Shown: positions 36,570 to 45,027 of the stretch, piece after piece
Layout of the letters: every line of letters begins with the position of its first letter
How positions within the stretch are numbered: the stretch's first letter is position 1
Assembly: GCF_007197885.1 (NCBI RefSeq)
Contig: NZ_VKKG01000006.1
Location: 287,961-351,960 of the forward strand
Length of the DNA: 64,000 nucleotides
Direction of reading: 5' to 3'
DNA from: Tessaracoccus rhinocerotis
Lineage (GTDB): Bacteria > Actinomycetota > Actinomycetes > Propionibacteriales > Propionibacteriaceae
The notes under the pieces: model-generated
The model's input: the letters and a program-made list of their open reading frames with translations, nothing else
Told to the model about the DNA's origin: nothing
Database searches by the model: none
Made by a program: the position numbers and the translations under genes

Positions 36570-37331
36570 GTGACGACAAGCGAACAACCGGCCATCCAGG
36601 TCAGGCCCAGCACCGGCGGGCAGTCCGGCATCCAGTGGACCTGGGTGCTGCGCACGGGCCTGCTGCTCGTGCTGGCTGCGGTGATGCTCTGGCTGGTCTT
36701 CAACGTCGAGATGCCTTCGATCGGGGAGATCCCGGGCTACGTCCGCGGCATGCGCACCACCGTCGTCGACCTCGGGTTCTGGGCCATCCCGGCGTTCATC
36801 GGCCTGTACGCCGCCGTCGCACTGACCCCGATCCCGGTGACGGTCATGGCGGTCTCCGCAGGAATCCTGTTCGGCACCGTCGTGGGCAGCGCGGCGTCAG
36901 TGGTCGGCGTCCTCATCGGCTGCTGGGGCGCCTACTGGTTGGCGCGGGCGGCGGGCCACCAGGTCGTTCGGAAGATCCTGGGACGACGCGGGGCCAGCAT
37001 CGAGGAACGGCTGGACGACAAGGGGTTCGAGGCCGTGTTCCTGCTGCGGGTCCTGCCCGGCCTGCCTTACTGGCCCGTGAACTACGGCAGCGGCGCCTTC
37101 GGCGTGACCCAGCGCAACTTCGTCGTCGCCACCGCCATGGCGGCGATCCCCGGACAGATCTCGCTGGTGGCCATCGGGGCGTTCGTCGTCGACCCGTCCC
37201 TGCTGAACGGACTGGTGGTCGCAGTCGCTTGGGCGGTCGTGCTGGTCATGACCATCTGGGCCTACCTCAGCGTGCGCGGCAAGACCGACGTCAGCCTGCC
37301 CGGTGCGGACCTCGCCGAGAGCGCGGACTGA
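36570..37331 (+). CDS. TVP38/TMEM64 (DedA-like) membrane protein
   Basis: 253 residues with about six hydrophobic segments. The VALTPIPVTVMAVSAGILFG re-entrant helix, GCWGAYWLARAAGH and FLLRVLPGLPYWPVNYGSG are core motifs of the SNARE-associated/VTT family, linked elsewhere to lipid flipping. The GTG start at 36570 gives a short hydrophilic N-terminus; the longer frame is implausible. Confidence 0.88.
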   Translation: MTTSEQPAIQVRPSTGGQSGIQWTWVLRTGLLLVLAAVMLWLVFNVEMPSIGEIPGYVRGMRTTVVDLGFWAIPAFIGLYAAVALTPIPVTVMAVSAGILFGTVVGSAASVVGVLIGCWGAYWLARAAGHQVVRKILGRRGASIEERLDDKGFEAVFLLRVLPGLPYWPVNYGSGAFGVTQRNFVVATAMAAIPGQISLVAIGAFVVDPSLLNGLVVAVAWAVVLVMTIWAYLSVRGKTDVSLPGADLAESAD

Positions 37332-37380
37332 CCGAGGCTCACCGGATGCGACGACGCGTCCTGGGGCTACGCTGACGGGC

Positions 37381-37782
37381 ATGGCCGACGAACCCGCCCA
37401 GATGTCCGAGGAGCAGATCCAGCTCGCCAACCAGCTCTTCGACCTCGCCCGCGCCGGTGAGACCGAGCAGCTGGCCGCCTACATCGACGCCGGCGCCCCA
37501 CTGGAGATGCACAACGCCAACGGCGACACGTTCCTCATCCTGGCCGCCTACAACGGTGCGCCCGAGACCGTCGCGATGCTGATCGGCAAGGGCGCCGATC
37601 TCGAGGCCGAGAACAACCGCGGACAGCGCGCCCTGACCTGCGCGGTGTTCAAGCAGGACGTGGAGTCCGCCACCCACCTGCTCAACGCCGGAGCCGACCC
37701 CGACGCCGGCACCCCCTCCGCCCGCGCCACGGCCCAGATGTTCGGTTTCACCGGGATCGACGGCTTCCCCACGGCCCAGTAG
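37381..37782 (+). CDS. Ankyrin-repeat protein
   Basis: 133 residues. Three ankyrin units: AARAG-type helix plus IDAGAPLEMHNANGDTFLILAA, LIGKGADLEAENNRGQRALTCAV and LLNAGADPDAGTPSARATAQMF. Cytosolic, likely a protein-interaction module; partner unknown. TACGCT lies 7 nt before the ATG (leaderless). Confidence 0.9.
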   Translation: MADEPAQMSEEQIQLANQLFDLARAGETEQLAAYIDAGAPLEMHNANGDTFLILAAYNGAPETVAMLIGKGADLEAENNRGQRALTCAVFKQDVESATHLLNAGADPDAGTPSARATAQMFGFTGIDGFPTAQ

Positions 37783-37798
37783 GGCCCACCGCTAGGGA

Positions 37799-37930
37799 GG
37801 TCTCGACACGCACCCGCTCGTTCCTCGCGGGCGCTACTCGACCAACGGAGCATCCAGCGCCCGTGTCGAGACCAACGGGGCCGCTTCCCGCTGGTCGAGT
37901 AGGGCGCCCCGCGCCCGTGTCGAGACCAAC
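37799..37930. repeat. Dispersed palindromic elements, clustered copies
   Basis: GGTCTCGACACGC...TACTCGACCA (37799-37844) is followed by GCGCCCGTGTCGAGACCA (about 37857-37873) and CTGGTCGAGTAGG...CGTGTCGAGACCA (about 37891-37930). Alternating orientation would form several hairpins. Same family as 3651-3754. It lies between the ankyrin and DUF1801 genes. Confidence 0.75.
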
Positions 37931-38041
37931 AGAAGCCCAGTCAGACCGAGCAGGAATGGAGAAGCGATCCCCCGGCGCGCTTCGTAGCGTTGTGGTCGTG
38001 GAGGTGCAGACGGCACCTCCGAAGACGGGAAGTGAGGGAAC

Positions 38042-38479
38042 ATGTCAGCGACGAAGAGTGGTTTCACCGAGGAGGAGCGCGCCGCCATGAAGCAGCGTGC
38101 TGAGGAGTTGCGGTCCACCAAGGGTCTCAAGGGTGCGGCCAAGCTCGCCCGCGAGGTCGAGGACTGCGCGAAGGCGATCGACAAGTTGACCGGGGTGGAC
38201 CAGGAGGTTGCCGTCCGTCTCAACGCCATCGTCAGCGAGGTTGCGCCCGACCTCAACCCGAAGACGTTCTACGGGTTCCCGGCCTACGCCCGGGATGGGA
38301 AGGTCGTGGTGTTCTACCAGCCGGCGTCGAAGTTCAAGACGCGCTACGGCACCGTCAGCTTCGACGACCCGGCCAACCTCGACGACGGGCCGATGTGGCC
38401 GGTCTCGTTCGCCGTGGTCGAGGTGACCGACGCCGTCGAGAAGAAGCTCCGCGAACTGGTGAAGAAGGCCGTCGCCTGA
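38042..38479 (+). CDS. DUF1801-like protein with helical N-terminus
   Basis: 145 residues. The N-terminal 50 residues are charged and helical (EEERAAMKQRAEELRSTKG), and the C-terminal part has FYGFPAYARDGKVVVFYQPASKFKTRYGTVSFDD. It is the intact parent or sibling of the fragment at 33994-34086. Function unknown. Confidence 0.85.
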   Translation: MSATKSGFTEEERAAMKQRAEELRSTKGLKGAAKLAREVEDCAKAIDKLTGVDQEVAVRLNAIVSEVAPDLNPKTFYGFPAYARDGKVVVFYQPASKFKTRYGTVSFDDPANLDDGPMWPVSFAVVEVTDAVEKKLRELVKKAVA

Positions 38480-38648
38480 ACCCCGCGTTCGTCCGGCGTC
38501 AGGAGCAGGTCAGTTAGCCTGCGCTCACGCGGTTCGCTTGCGCTGCAGCGCAGGCCAGTTTGGTGGGCGCAAGCCAACTGCAGACGGCGCGAGCCGGGTT
38601 CTGACGCGGCCGGCTCCGCAGCAGAATCTCAAGCGCTAAAAGCTGACA

Positions 38649-39968
38649 ATGGTCGATGATGGGACGGTGACCATCACCACCGCCATCTTCCAGAGACTCG
38701 TTCGCGCCGATCGCTCGGAGCAGTCGGCCGAGGAGCAGGGCCAGACGGCACGCAATGGCTTCCGGCAGATGGTGGCCGACGGCCTGCAGAACATCGGGGA
38801 CCAGGTGGTCAACGCCAAGACCGTGCTGCCGTGGGCGCTTTCCGCCGTCGGTGCACCCTCTGCCCTGCTCGCTCTGCTGGTGCCGGTGCGCGAGTCCGGC
38901 TCGATGCTGCCGCAGGCGGCGATGGCGCCGGTACTGCAGAGGTCTGCCCACCGCAAGCACTTCTGGTTGCTCGGTGCCATGGGGCAGGCGATCGCGGCGG
39001 CGGGCATGGCGCTCGCCGTCGGTCTGGCCTCCGGCTGGGTGGCCGGGGTCGCCGTCGTCGCGTGTCTCGCCTTCTTCGCCCTGGCACGGTCGCTCAGCTC
39101 CCTGGCCGGCAAGGACGTCCTCGGGAGGACCGTGCCGAAGGGGGAGCGCGGCCAGATCAGCGGTCTCACGTCAATGCTCTCCGGGGCGGTCGCGATCACT
39201 CTGGGACTCGTGATCCGACTGGTCGGCGGGCAGGAGGCCGGAGTCCACCTGTTGGCCTGGTTGCTGGGTGCGGCTGCGCTTGCCTGGGTACTGGCGCTCG
39301 TCGTCTTCGCCAGCATTCGCGAGCCGTCGGGCGAGGTCGTCGAGTCCGACGACGGAGCCGGTTGGGCGAGCGAGTCGTGGGCGCTGCTGCGCGAGGACGC
39401 ACCGTTCCGCCGGTTCGTACTGGCACGCGGGTTGCTGCTCGTCTCGGCGCTGGCCCCGCCGTTCGTCGTCGCCATGGCAGCCAGCGAGGGAGGCCATGGG
39501 CTGGCCGGGCTGGGTCCCTTCGTGATCGCGCAAGGCGTCGCGGGACTCCTCGGTGGTCGACTGGCGGGCCGGCTCGCCGACCGTTCCAGCCAGCGGCTCA
39601 TGGTCTGGGGAGCCGTGCTGGCCAGCGGCGTCATCGTGGCCTTCCTGCTCCTGCAGGCGGTTCCCGAGCTGCGCGTCGGCGGTTGGCTCCACGCGGTGGC
39701 CTTCCTGGTCCTGGCGATCGCCCATGTCGGCGTCCGGGTCGCGCGCAAGACCTACGTCGTCGACATGGCTGGTGAGGAGCGACGCACCCGCTACGTCGCG
39801 ATCTCCAACACCGCGATGGGTGTGCTGTTGTTGGTCGTCGGAGCGGTCTCCGGTGGGCTGGCGCTGCTCGGTCCCGAGGTCGCACTCGCATTCCTTGCGG
39901 TGCTCGGCCTCGTCGGTGCGTGGGTTTCCCACACGCTGCCGGACACGAGCAAGGGGGCGACTTCCTGA
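38649..39968 (+). CDS. MFS transporter
   Basis: 439 residues with 10-12 membrane segments. The first 45 residues are hydrophilic, then PWALSAVGAPSALLALLVPVRESGSMLPQAAMAP, a region seen in MFS proteins close to the UMF/NRE group. VARKTYVVDMAGEERRTRYVAISNTAMG is another conserved block. Substrate unknown. The start is ATG 38649 or GTG 38667; no SD is seen for either. The 170 bp upstream holds a GCGCTGCAGCGC palindrome (38540-38551). Confidence 0.85.
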   Translation: MVDDGTVTITTAIFQRLVRADRSEQSAEEQGQTARNGFRQMVADGLQNIGDQVVNAKTVLPWALSAVGAPSALLALLVPVRESGSMLPQAAMAPVLQRSAHRKHFWLLGAMGQAIAAAGMALAVGLASGWVAGVAVVACLAFFALARSLSSLAGKDVLGRTVPKGERGQISGLTSMLSGAVAITLGLVIRLVGGQEAGVHLLAWLLGAAALAWVLALVVFASIREPSGEVVESDDGAGWASESWALLREDAPFRRFVLARGLLLVSALAPPFVVAMAASEGGHGLAGLGPFVIAQGVAGLLGGRLAGRLADRSSQRLMVWGAVLASGVIVAFLLLQAVPELRVGGWLHAVAFLVLAIAHVGVRVARKTYVVDMAGEERRTRYVAISNTAMGVLLLVVGAVSGGLALLGPEVALAFLAVLGLVGAWVSHTLPDTSKGATS

Positions 39969-39994
39969 CGCGCGCCCTCAGGGAGCTGTCGGGG

Positions 39995-40969
39995 TCAGGT
40001 GTCGTTCGGTAGGTGCGCTGCCACATAGGCGGCGACGAGTTCGGGCCGGATGCGACCCTTGTCGCCGACCTCGTACCCCGCAGCCTTCGCCCACGCTCGC
40101 ACCACCGCGGGCTTCGGGGGTTTCGGCTCTGGCGCGGGGGCGCCGTCGAGTTCCCCGAGTGGCCGCTCGGTGTCTCCTGCCAGCGCGGCCTCGTTCAGGC
40201 TCGCGGCGAGGAATCGGTAGGTCCACTCCTGCGCCAGCTGGCGGGTCTCGGCGAAGATGATGGGCACCGTCGGGAAGCGGGCCTGGGCCTCGGCGATGGC
40301 GTCGGCGACGACCGCGGGCCGGACGAACTTGAGGTCGAACACCTTGGAGTAGCGGTCCTCGACGACGATCGCTGCCCGCGGTAGCCCGGCCAGGGCGGCC
40401 AGCAGATAGTTGCCCTTCCCGCTGGTCAGCGTGGCGACGAGGTCCTGGAGGGACTTGCGCTCCACCGAAGCCACCAGTGCGCCGTCGGCCTCGACAGCGT
40501 AATCACCGGCGGGCAGGGGTGCCTTGCGGGTCAGCGCCTGCTGGTGGGTGAACTTCCAGGCGTAGCGCTCATGGACGTCGACGACGATCTCCAGTTCGTC
40601 GAGCCCCTGCGCCCGGGCGGTGGGGACACGGACGTTGGGTCGGGCCTGCTTGGTGGTGCGGGCCGACTGCCAGAAGATCATCTCCCTGCCGCGAGCCACG
40701 GTGAGGACGAACTGGGAGCGGTTCTCGCGGCCACGGTCGAGGACCAGGTCGATGGCCGCGCCCCGCTTGGTGCACGAAGTCGTTGGCACCTGTTCGAGGA
40801 TCTCCGGATCCTCCGGCCACGAGGCCCGATGGCAGTAGACCTTCGACGTGCGGGGCCACATCTCGCGGACCTTCAGCACGATCCCGTCGACGCCCAGCGG
40901 GATCCGGACCAGGTAGGGCAGCGAGGTGCCCTCCTCCGGGTTCCGAGCGATCACGAAGTCATCGGCCAC
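39995..40969 (-). CDS. ERCC4-type nuclease with Lsr2-like DNA-binding C-terminus
   Basis: 324 residues. XPF/Mus81-like ERCC4 motifs are complete: VDVHER (Asp131, Glu134, Arg135), GDY (155-157) and VERKSLQDL (Glu170, Lys172, Asp176). The last 40 residues (VVRAWAKAAGYEVGDKGRIRPELVAAYVAAH) match the C-terminal DNA-binding domain of the nucleoid protein Lsr2. The N-terminal 120 residues are unassigned. TAGGCT lies 6 nt before the GTG (leaderless). A structure-specific or AT-directed nuclease is inferred. Confidence 0.85.
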   Translation of the reverse strand: MADDFVIARNPEEGTSLPYLVRIPLGVDGIVLKVREMWPRTSKVYCHRASWPEDPEILEQVPTTSCTKRGAAIDLVLDRGRENRSQFVLTVARGREMIFWQSARTTKQARPNVRVPTARAQGLDELEIVVDVHERYAWKFTHQQALTRKAPLPAGDYAVEADGALVASVERKSLQDLVATLTSGKGNYLLAALAGLPRAAIVVEDRYSKVFDLKFVRPAVVADAIAEAQARFPTVPIIFAETRQLAQEWTYRFLAASLNEAALAGDTERPLGELDGAPAPEPKPPKPAVVRAWAKAAGYEVGDKGRIRPELVAAYVAAHLPNDT

Positions 40970-41083
40970 GCGGCCAGCCTAGTGGAACGGTGACTGACGG
41001 GACCCCTGGTGGGCGGGGAGCCGGATGGCTGCAGTCCCGGGTTTCGGGCGGATACTGCCGCGAGCCCCACGTACCAGTACGGA

Positions 41084-41779
41084 TCACTCCCGACCGTAAA
41101 CCGGCCTCGCGTTCGCCGGTGGCTCGCCGACCTCGCCGACGGTGTGGCCGCTGCAGGCCGTCCTGGTCACGCTGGCGCGCTCGATGCGCGATACGGTGAA
41201 CCAGCGCATGGCATCGCGCAGGCGGCACCACGCGACCAGGTACCACTGGCCGCCCGTGGAGGCGAACAGTACGGGTTCGACGTCGCGGGTTGTGGTCGTG
41301 CCCCGCCCCGATGTGTAGCGGATGCGGACCACCCGCTGCTCGGTCATCGCCTCCTCGAGCGCCGACCTGGTGGCGCGCGAAGCGGTGGGAGGCGCGTTGA
41401 CCCAGACGCGGTCGGCCAGTTCCTCTGCCCGTGCCCGTGTCCCGGGGTCGAGGCGGTCCAGGATCTTGCGGACCCCGGCCGTTGCCAGGTCGGAGTAGGG
41501 CGCGTCAGGTGCGGCGGCCACTGCCGCCATGAGCGCCACGGCCTGCGCCGGGGACAGGCTGACCGGCTGCAACGTCGCACCCATCGCCAAGCCGTAGCCT
41601 CCGCCCGGGCCGGGACGCGACCAGACCGGCGCGCCGCTGCTGTCCAGCGCAGCGAGGTCTCGCTTGACCGTGCGCACGGAAACGCCGAACTCATCCGCCA
41701 GCCGCTCGGCTGAAACGCCCCGGGACCCGCTTCGCCGTAGCGTCTCGGACAGGGCGTGGAGTCGCTCCGCCCGCTTCAC
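41084..41779 (-). CDS. WYL-domain transcriptional regulator (DeoR/YafY-like)
   Basis: 231 residues. Winged HTH of VSAERLADEFGVSVRTVKRDLAAL (about 17-40), a wing with GPGGGYGL, then the WYL domain with QWYLVAWCRLRDAMRWFTVSRI, which senses nucleic acid or metabolites in relatives. GTG 41779 gives the family start (M)KRAERLHALSE. Divergent from the alpha/beta hydrolase at 41853, the probable target. Confidence 0.9.
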   Translation of the reverse strand: MKRAERLHALSETLRRSGSRGVSAERLADEFGVSVRTVKRDLAALDSSGAPVWSRPGPGGGYGLAMGATLQPVSLSPAQAVALMAAVAAAPDAPYSDLATAGVRKILDRLDPGTRARAEELADRVWVNAPPTASRATRSALEEAMTEQRVVRIRYTSGRGTTTTRDVEPVLFASTGGQWYLVAWCRLRDAMRWFTVSRIERASVTRTACSGHTVGEVGEPPANARPVYGRE

Positions 41780-41801
41780 CGCCCAGCCCTCGTCGAATTC
41801 A

Positions 41802-41820
41802 TGACACAAATGGTGACACA
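41802..41820. promoter_or_regulatory. Direct-repeat operator candidate
   Basis: TGACACA occurs at 41802-41808 and 41814-41820, 12 bp apart (about one helical turn), in the 73-bp space between the WYL regulator and the hydrolase gene. Confidence 0.45.
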
Positions 41821-41852
41821 CGGCTGTCCTTGGCGTCAGAGAAGGTGGAGGC

Positions 41853-42608
41853 ATGACAACCAACATGAGCGCTCCGACCATCATTCTCATCGCCGGCCAC
41901 TGGTTGGGCGCCTGGGCTTGGGACGAGGTGCTCGAACACCTCGACAACGGCCACACCCGTGCAACCGCGATGACGCTCCCCGGCCTCGACGGGGACGACC
42001 CGGAGCGTACGACGAGAACCCTCGACGACCAGAGCGCGGCCGTGGTGGACCTCCTCACCCGACTCGGGGTGTCCGAGGACCATCCCGCGACGATCGTCGC
42101 CCACAGTGGGGCGAATGGCCCCGTCAGTCTGGTCCTCGACAGGCACCCCGAGCTTGTCCATCGGGTGGTGTGGGTGGACTCGGGTCCTGTGGCGGCGGGC
42201 GGCGCCTTCGCCCCGGACCTCCCGGCTGGGGTCGAGGAACTGCCACTGCCGCCCTTCGAGGTCCTAGGGCAGCAGGCGAGCCTCGAAGGCCTGAGCGCAG
42301 AGGTCCTCGAGCGGTTTCGCTCCCGGGCGGTCCCCGAGCCGGGCACCGTGCTCCGCCAGAGCGTGGAGCTCACCGACGAAGCCCGCCGAGAGGTCAGCAC
42401 CACCCTGGTGTGTTGTTCGATCCCCGGGGCGCAGGTACTGGAACTGGCAAGGGCCGGACATCCCATGTTCGCCGAGGTCGCGCACCTCAGGCACCTCGAC
42501 GTCGTGGACCTGCCGACGGGGCACTGGCCCATGTGGAGCCGTCCGGGCGACCTCGCCCAGATCATCCAGGCAGCGGCAGGCGGCAGCGCGCCTGCGGCCA
42601 GCGCCTGA
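41853..42608 (+). CDS. Alpha/beta hydrolase
   Basis: 251 residues. N-terminal IILIAGHWLGAWAWDEV holds the oxyanion hole. The elbow is AHSGANG (Ser, with Ala instead of the usual second Gly pattern), and the C-terminal LPTGHWPMWSRP supplies His. Similar to salicylate esterase/MenH-like small hydrolases. SD GGTGGAGG. Probably regulated by the divergent WYL protein. Confidence 0.85.
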   Translation: MTTNMSAPTIILIAGHWLGAWAWDEVLEHLDNGHTRATAMTLPGLDGDDPERTTRTLDDQSAAVVDLLTRLGVSEDHPATIVAHSGANGPVSLVLDRHPELVHRVVWVDSGPVAAGGAFAPDLPAGVEELPLPPFEVLGQQASLEGLSAEVLERFRSRAVPEPGTVLRQSVELTDEARREVSTTLVCCSIPGAQVLELARAGHPMFAEVAHLRHLDVVDLPTGHWPMWSRPGDLAQIIQAAAGGSAPAASA

Positions 42609-42656
42609 CCAGTGGCCGAACCTCGGAGGAGCACGCCCGAAGCTGGCGTTCTGAGG

Positions 42657-43175
42657 TCAGGCGAACAACTCCCTGTAGTGCTCCTTGAGGGCTGGGTAGT
42701 AGTCGTCGAAGTCGATGTCGGCGGGATCGGCCCCGGTCTCGGCAAGCATCAGGCGGTCCAGGTAGTACTGCCAGCCGGGTCCCACGCCTTCGGCCAACTG
42801 CGCGTCGGGAACGCTCTGAGCGAAGGTCAGGGTGGTCACGCCATTTGCCTCCACGAGGTCGATCCGGAAGTCCCAGACCTGCGGCCCTTCTTCGGATGGC
42901 GACGTCGACGTCACGCGCAGGCGGTGGGGCGCATCGCACTGGTGGATCGCCATGTGCTCCTCGGGGATCTCGTCGCCCTCGAAGAGCATCCTGAACCAGA
43001 CCTCGCCGTCGGCCGGGTCGCCGCGCCAGGAGCCGATCCAGCGGGCGAGCCTGCCGGGGTCGGTGACGGCGGCCCAGACGTCCTCGGCTGGGGCACGGAA
43101 GGTGCGAGTGAACTCGACGAAGTCCTGGCCGTCGTGCACCTGCTTGGTGCCGCGGTCGGAGGTTGGGGTGATCAT
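42657..43175 (-). CDS. SRPBCC/AHSA1-type protein
   Basis: 172 residues. FVEFTRTFRAPAEDVWAAVTDPGRLARWIGSWRGD and the C-terminal GPGWQYYLDRLML are hallmarks of the AHSA1 activator-like START fold. These usually bind a hydrophobic ligand. Coupled by ATGA to the ArsR gene; SD AAGGAGA. Confidence 0.88.
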   Translation of the reverse strand: MITPTSDRGTKQVHDGQDFVEFTRTFRAPAEDVWAAVTDPGRLARWIGSWRGDPADGEVWFRMLFEGDEIPEEHMAIHQCDAPHRLRVTSTSPSEEGPQVWDFRIDLVEANGVTTLTFAQSVPDAQLAEGVGPGWQYYLDRLMLAETGADPADIDFDDYYPALKEHYRELFA

Positions 43176-43543
43176 CCTGTCTCCTTGTGCTCGTGGGTTG
43201 CGGTGCTTGGTGCACGTTCGCGGTCGTGGCCGGCGCGTCGGACCTCGAGGTCGAGCCTGTCGAGGGTGTGCTCCGGGATCCTCGGGGTGCTGGTGGTGGT
43301 GAGGCTCTCCAGCAGCGCGCGGACCGGCTCGAGGCCGTCGGTCACGAGGCGGTAGTGCCGCTCGCGCCCGACGTCGTCGGCCTCCACCAGCCCGGCCGTG
43401 GCGAGCACCCGGAGGTGTTTGCTGATCGCCGGGCGGCTGACCGCGTGGTCCCCGGCCAGGTCCACCACGCGGGCGGGGCCCCGGCTGAGCCGCAGCAGCA
43501 GCGCCCGGCGCACCGGATCTGCGATCGCAGCGAACGTGTCCAT
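43172..43543 (-). CDS. ArsR-family regulator
   Basis: 123 residues. Winged HTH FAAIADPVRRALLLRL, VVDLAGDHAVSRPAISKHLRVLATAGLVEADDVGRERHYRL. It lacks the Cys metal site of ArsR/SmtB and belongs to the group paired with AHSA1 proteins. Operator candidate upstream at 43554. Confidence 0.9.
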   Translation of the reverse strand: MDTFAAIADPVRRALLLRLSRGPARVVDLAGDHAVSRPAISKHLRVLATAGLVEADDVGRERHYRLVTDGLEPVRALLESLTTTSTPRIPEHTLDRLDLEVRRAGHDRERAPSTATHEHKETG

Positions 43544-43553
43544 GCATCAATTA

Positions 43554-43569
43554 GTAACTTTGCGGTTAC
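43554..43569. promoter_or_regulatory. ArsR operator candidate
   Basis: GTAAC-tttgcg-GTTAC, a perfect 5-bp inverted repeat 10 bp before the ArsR start in an AT-rich segment. Confidence 0.5.
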
Positions 43570-43606
43570 CAAATGTCAAGGGTGTCGGACCACGGGTCGC
43601 GGAAAC

Positions 43607-44023
43607 TCAGTCCAGCGCCCGGCGCAACCGCTCGGCGTAGGCGGCGGCCTCGCCGTCGTCGTACTTGGTGCGTGGCCAGAAGAAGCCGCGCAGGCCGTCG
43701 CCCTTGGTGCGGGGCACCACGTGCACGTGGAGGTGTGGCACCGACTGGCTGACGACGGTGTTGACCGCCGTGAAGCTGCCCTGCGCGCCCAGCCCTTCCC
43801 GCATCGCGACGGCGAACCGCTGGACCGTGCTGAACAGCGGGACCAGCAGCTCGGCGGGGAGGTCCTCGAGCGTGTCGAAGTGCGTCGTCGGGCAGACGAG
43901 CACGTGGCCCTTGAACACGGGCCGGTGGTCCAGGAACGCGACGACGTGCTCGTCGCGGTGGACGACCTCGGCCTCCACCTCGCCCGCGACGATCCCGCAG
44001 ACGAGGTCAGACGGTGCGCTCAT
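43607..44023 (-). CDS. HIT-family nucleotide hydrolase
   Basis: 138 residues. HLHVHVVP near residue 101 is the HxHxHxx active site; the middle His forms the nucleotidyl intermediate. CGIVAGEVEAEVVHRDEHVVAFLD and GHVLVCPTTH are Hint-like. It likely hydrolyses AMP-linked small molecules. CAGGAT lies 6 nt before the ATG, and no SD is present. Confidence 0.92.
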   Translation of the reverse strand: MSAPSDLVCGIVAGEVEAEVVHRDEHVVAFLDHRPVFKGHVLVCPTTHFDTLEDLPAELLVPLFSTVQRFAVAMREGLGAQGSFTAVNTVVSQSVPHLHVHVVPRTKGDGLRGFFWPRTKYDDGEAAAYAERLRRALD

Positions 44024-44145
44024 GGCTCCATCCTGCCGGATTCCCAGCATCCGCCCAGCCGGTTCACAGCTTCCTGCCAGCAGCGGGATCGACGGTGGAG
44101 GTGTCGGACAGGTCTCCGACGGGGAACCAACCGGAAGGAAAGACC

Positions 44146-44724
44146 ATGAGGAACAAGGCAATCATCGGGATCTCCGCGGCGGCGATGGCCGCGGGGCTGG
44201 GGTTCGGCGTCGGTCAACTGGCCAGCGCAGAGGACGAGACCACGCCGACGCCCACCGCGACGTCGAGCCAGAGCGAGGTCTGGGGCCACGCGCCCGGTGG
44301 CGTCGGCGAGCGGGGCTGGGGGAACGGCCCTCGCGCGGAAATGGGCCTCGACATCGAGGCGCTCGCCGAGCAGCTAGGTGTGGAGGAGACCGCGCTTTCG
44401 GAGGCGGTCGAGGCGGCCCGCGAGGCGATGTTCGCCGACGGAAGGCCGACCGGGCAGACCGCTGAGGAACGCGAGGCCGCCCGGGAGGAGCGCCACTCCG
44501 AGTTCGCCGCTGGGATCGCGGCCGAGCTCGGCCTCGACGAGGCGGACGTGCTTGCCGCACTCGAGGAGGTCGCCGCCGAACGCGTGGCCGCGCGGGCTGC
44601 GGACGACCAAGCGGTGCTCGACGAAGCAGTCAGCGACGGCACGCTCACCCAAGCTGAGGCCGACGCCGTCGCCAAGGCGATCGAGGAGGGGATCGTGCAC
44701 GTTCGGGGAGGCCACGGCCGCTGA
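44146..44724 (+). CDS. Secreted helical protein with repeated LGLDEADV-type motifs
   Basis: 192 residues. Signal peptide with likely cleavage after LASA. The mature part has two related helix units, LAEQLGVEETALSEAVEAARE and IAAELGLDEADVLAALEEVAAE, then TLTQAEADAVAKAIEEG. This resembles DUF2680/YckD-like and other small envelope proteins; role unknown. SD GGAAGGAA. Confidence 0.75.
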   Translation: MRNKAIIGISAAAMAAGLGFGVGQLASAEDETTPTPTATSSQSEVWGHAPGGVGERGWGNGPRAEMGLDIEALAEQLGVEETALSEAVEAAREAMFADGRPTGQTAEEREAAREERHSEFAAGIAAELGLDEADVLAALEEVAAERVAARAADDQAVLDEAVSDGTLTQAEADAVAKAIEEGIVHVRGGHGR

Positions 44725-44776
44725 TCCTGGCGCCGACGGTGGCCCTCTGCCACCGTCGGGGCCGGTGCCGCCGGAG

Positions 44777-44860
44777 CCCGCTGATACTGCTACCCGGAAC
44801 TTTCCGCAGGGGGTCGTCTGAAGCGCGTCCTTCAGGATCCCGGTAGCAGAATCAGCGGGA
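44777..44860. repeat. Palindromic repeat element, copy 2 (CCCGCTGATACT family)
   Basis: 84 bp. Arms CCCGCTGATACTGCTACC... and ...GGTAGCAGAATCAGCGGG pair with two or three mismatches. The core (ACTTTCCGCAGGGGG...CTGAAG...GTCC) is related to that of copy 1 at 18900-18983. It lies after the helical-protein gene and before the galactoside locus. Confidence 0.7.
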
Positions 44861-44934
44861 ACGGCGCGCCCGAGTCGATGCCGTCCGGCCGGTGGCTCCA
44901 CTGCCAACCCCAACCCAGCCCAAGCACAACGGTT

Positions 44935-44950
44935 TTGATAACGATTTCAC
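44935..44950. promoter_or_regulatory. LacI operator O1
   Basis: TTGATAACGATTTCAC, 14 of 16 matches to the locus consensus TTGATAACGcTTTCAA. It lies 78 bp before the alpha-galactosidase start. Confidence 0.75.
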
Positions 44951-44957
44951 GATGATC

Positions 44958-44973
44958 TTGAAAGCGTTATCAA
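44958..44973. promoter_or_regulatory. LacI operator O2
   Basis: TTGAAAGCGTTATCAA, the exact reverse complement of the consensus, 23 bp from O1 (about two helical turns) and 55 bp before the GTG. Confidence 0.8.
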
Positions 44974-45027
44974 AACTGTGCTTCACTACTCGTGCACGTG
45001 ACGAAGTAGAGATGCAAGGGAGGGATC

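Noticed and set aside
38344..38577. Minus-strand frame ending in KLTVP like the MFS tail
   Set aside because: It is only the antisense of the DUF1801 gene; the resemblance is explained by the duplicated DUF1801 fragment at 34 kb.
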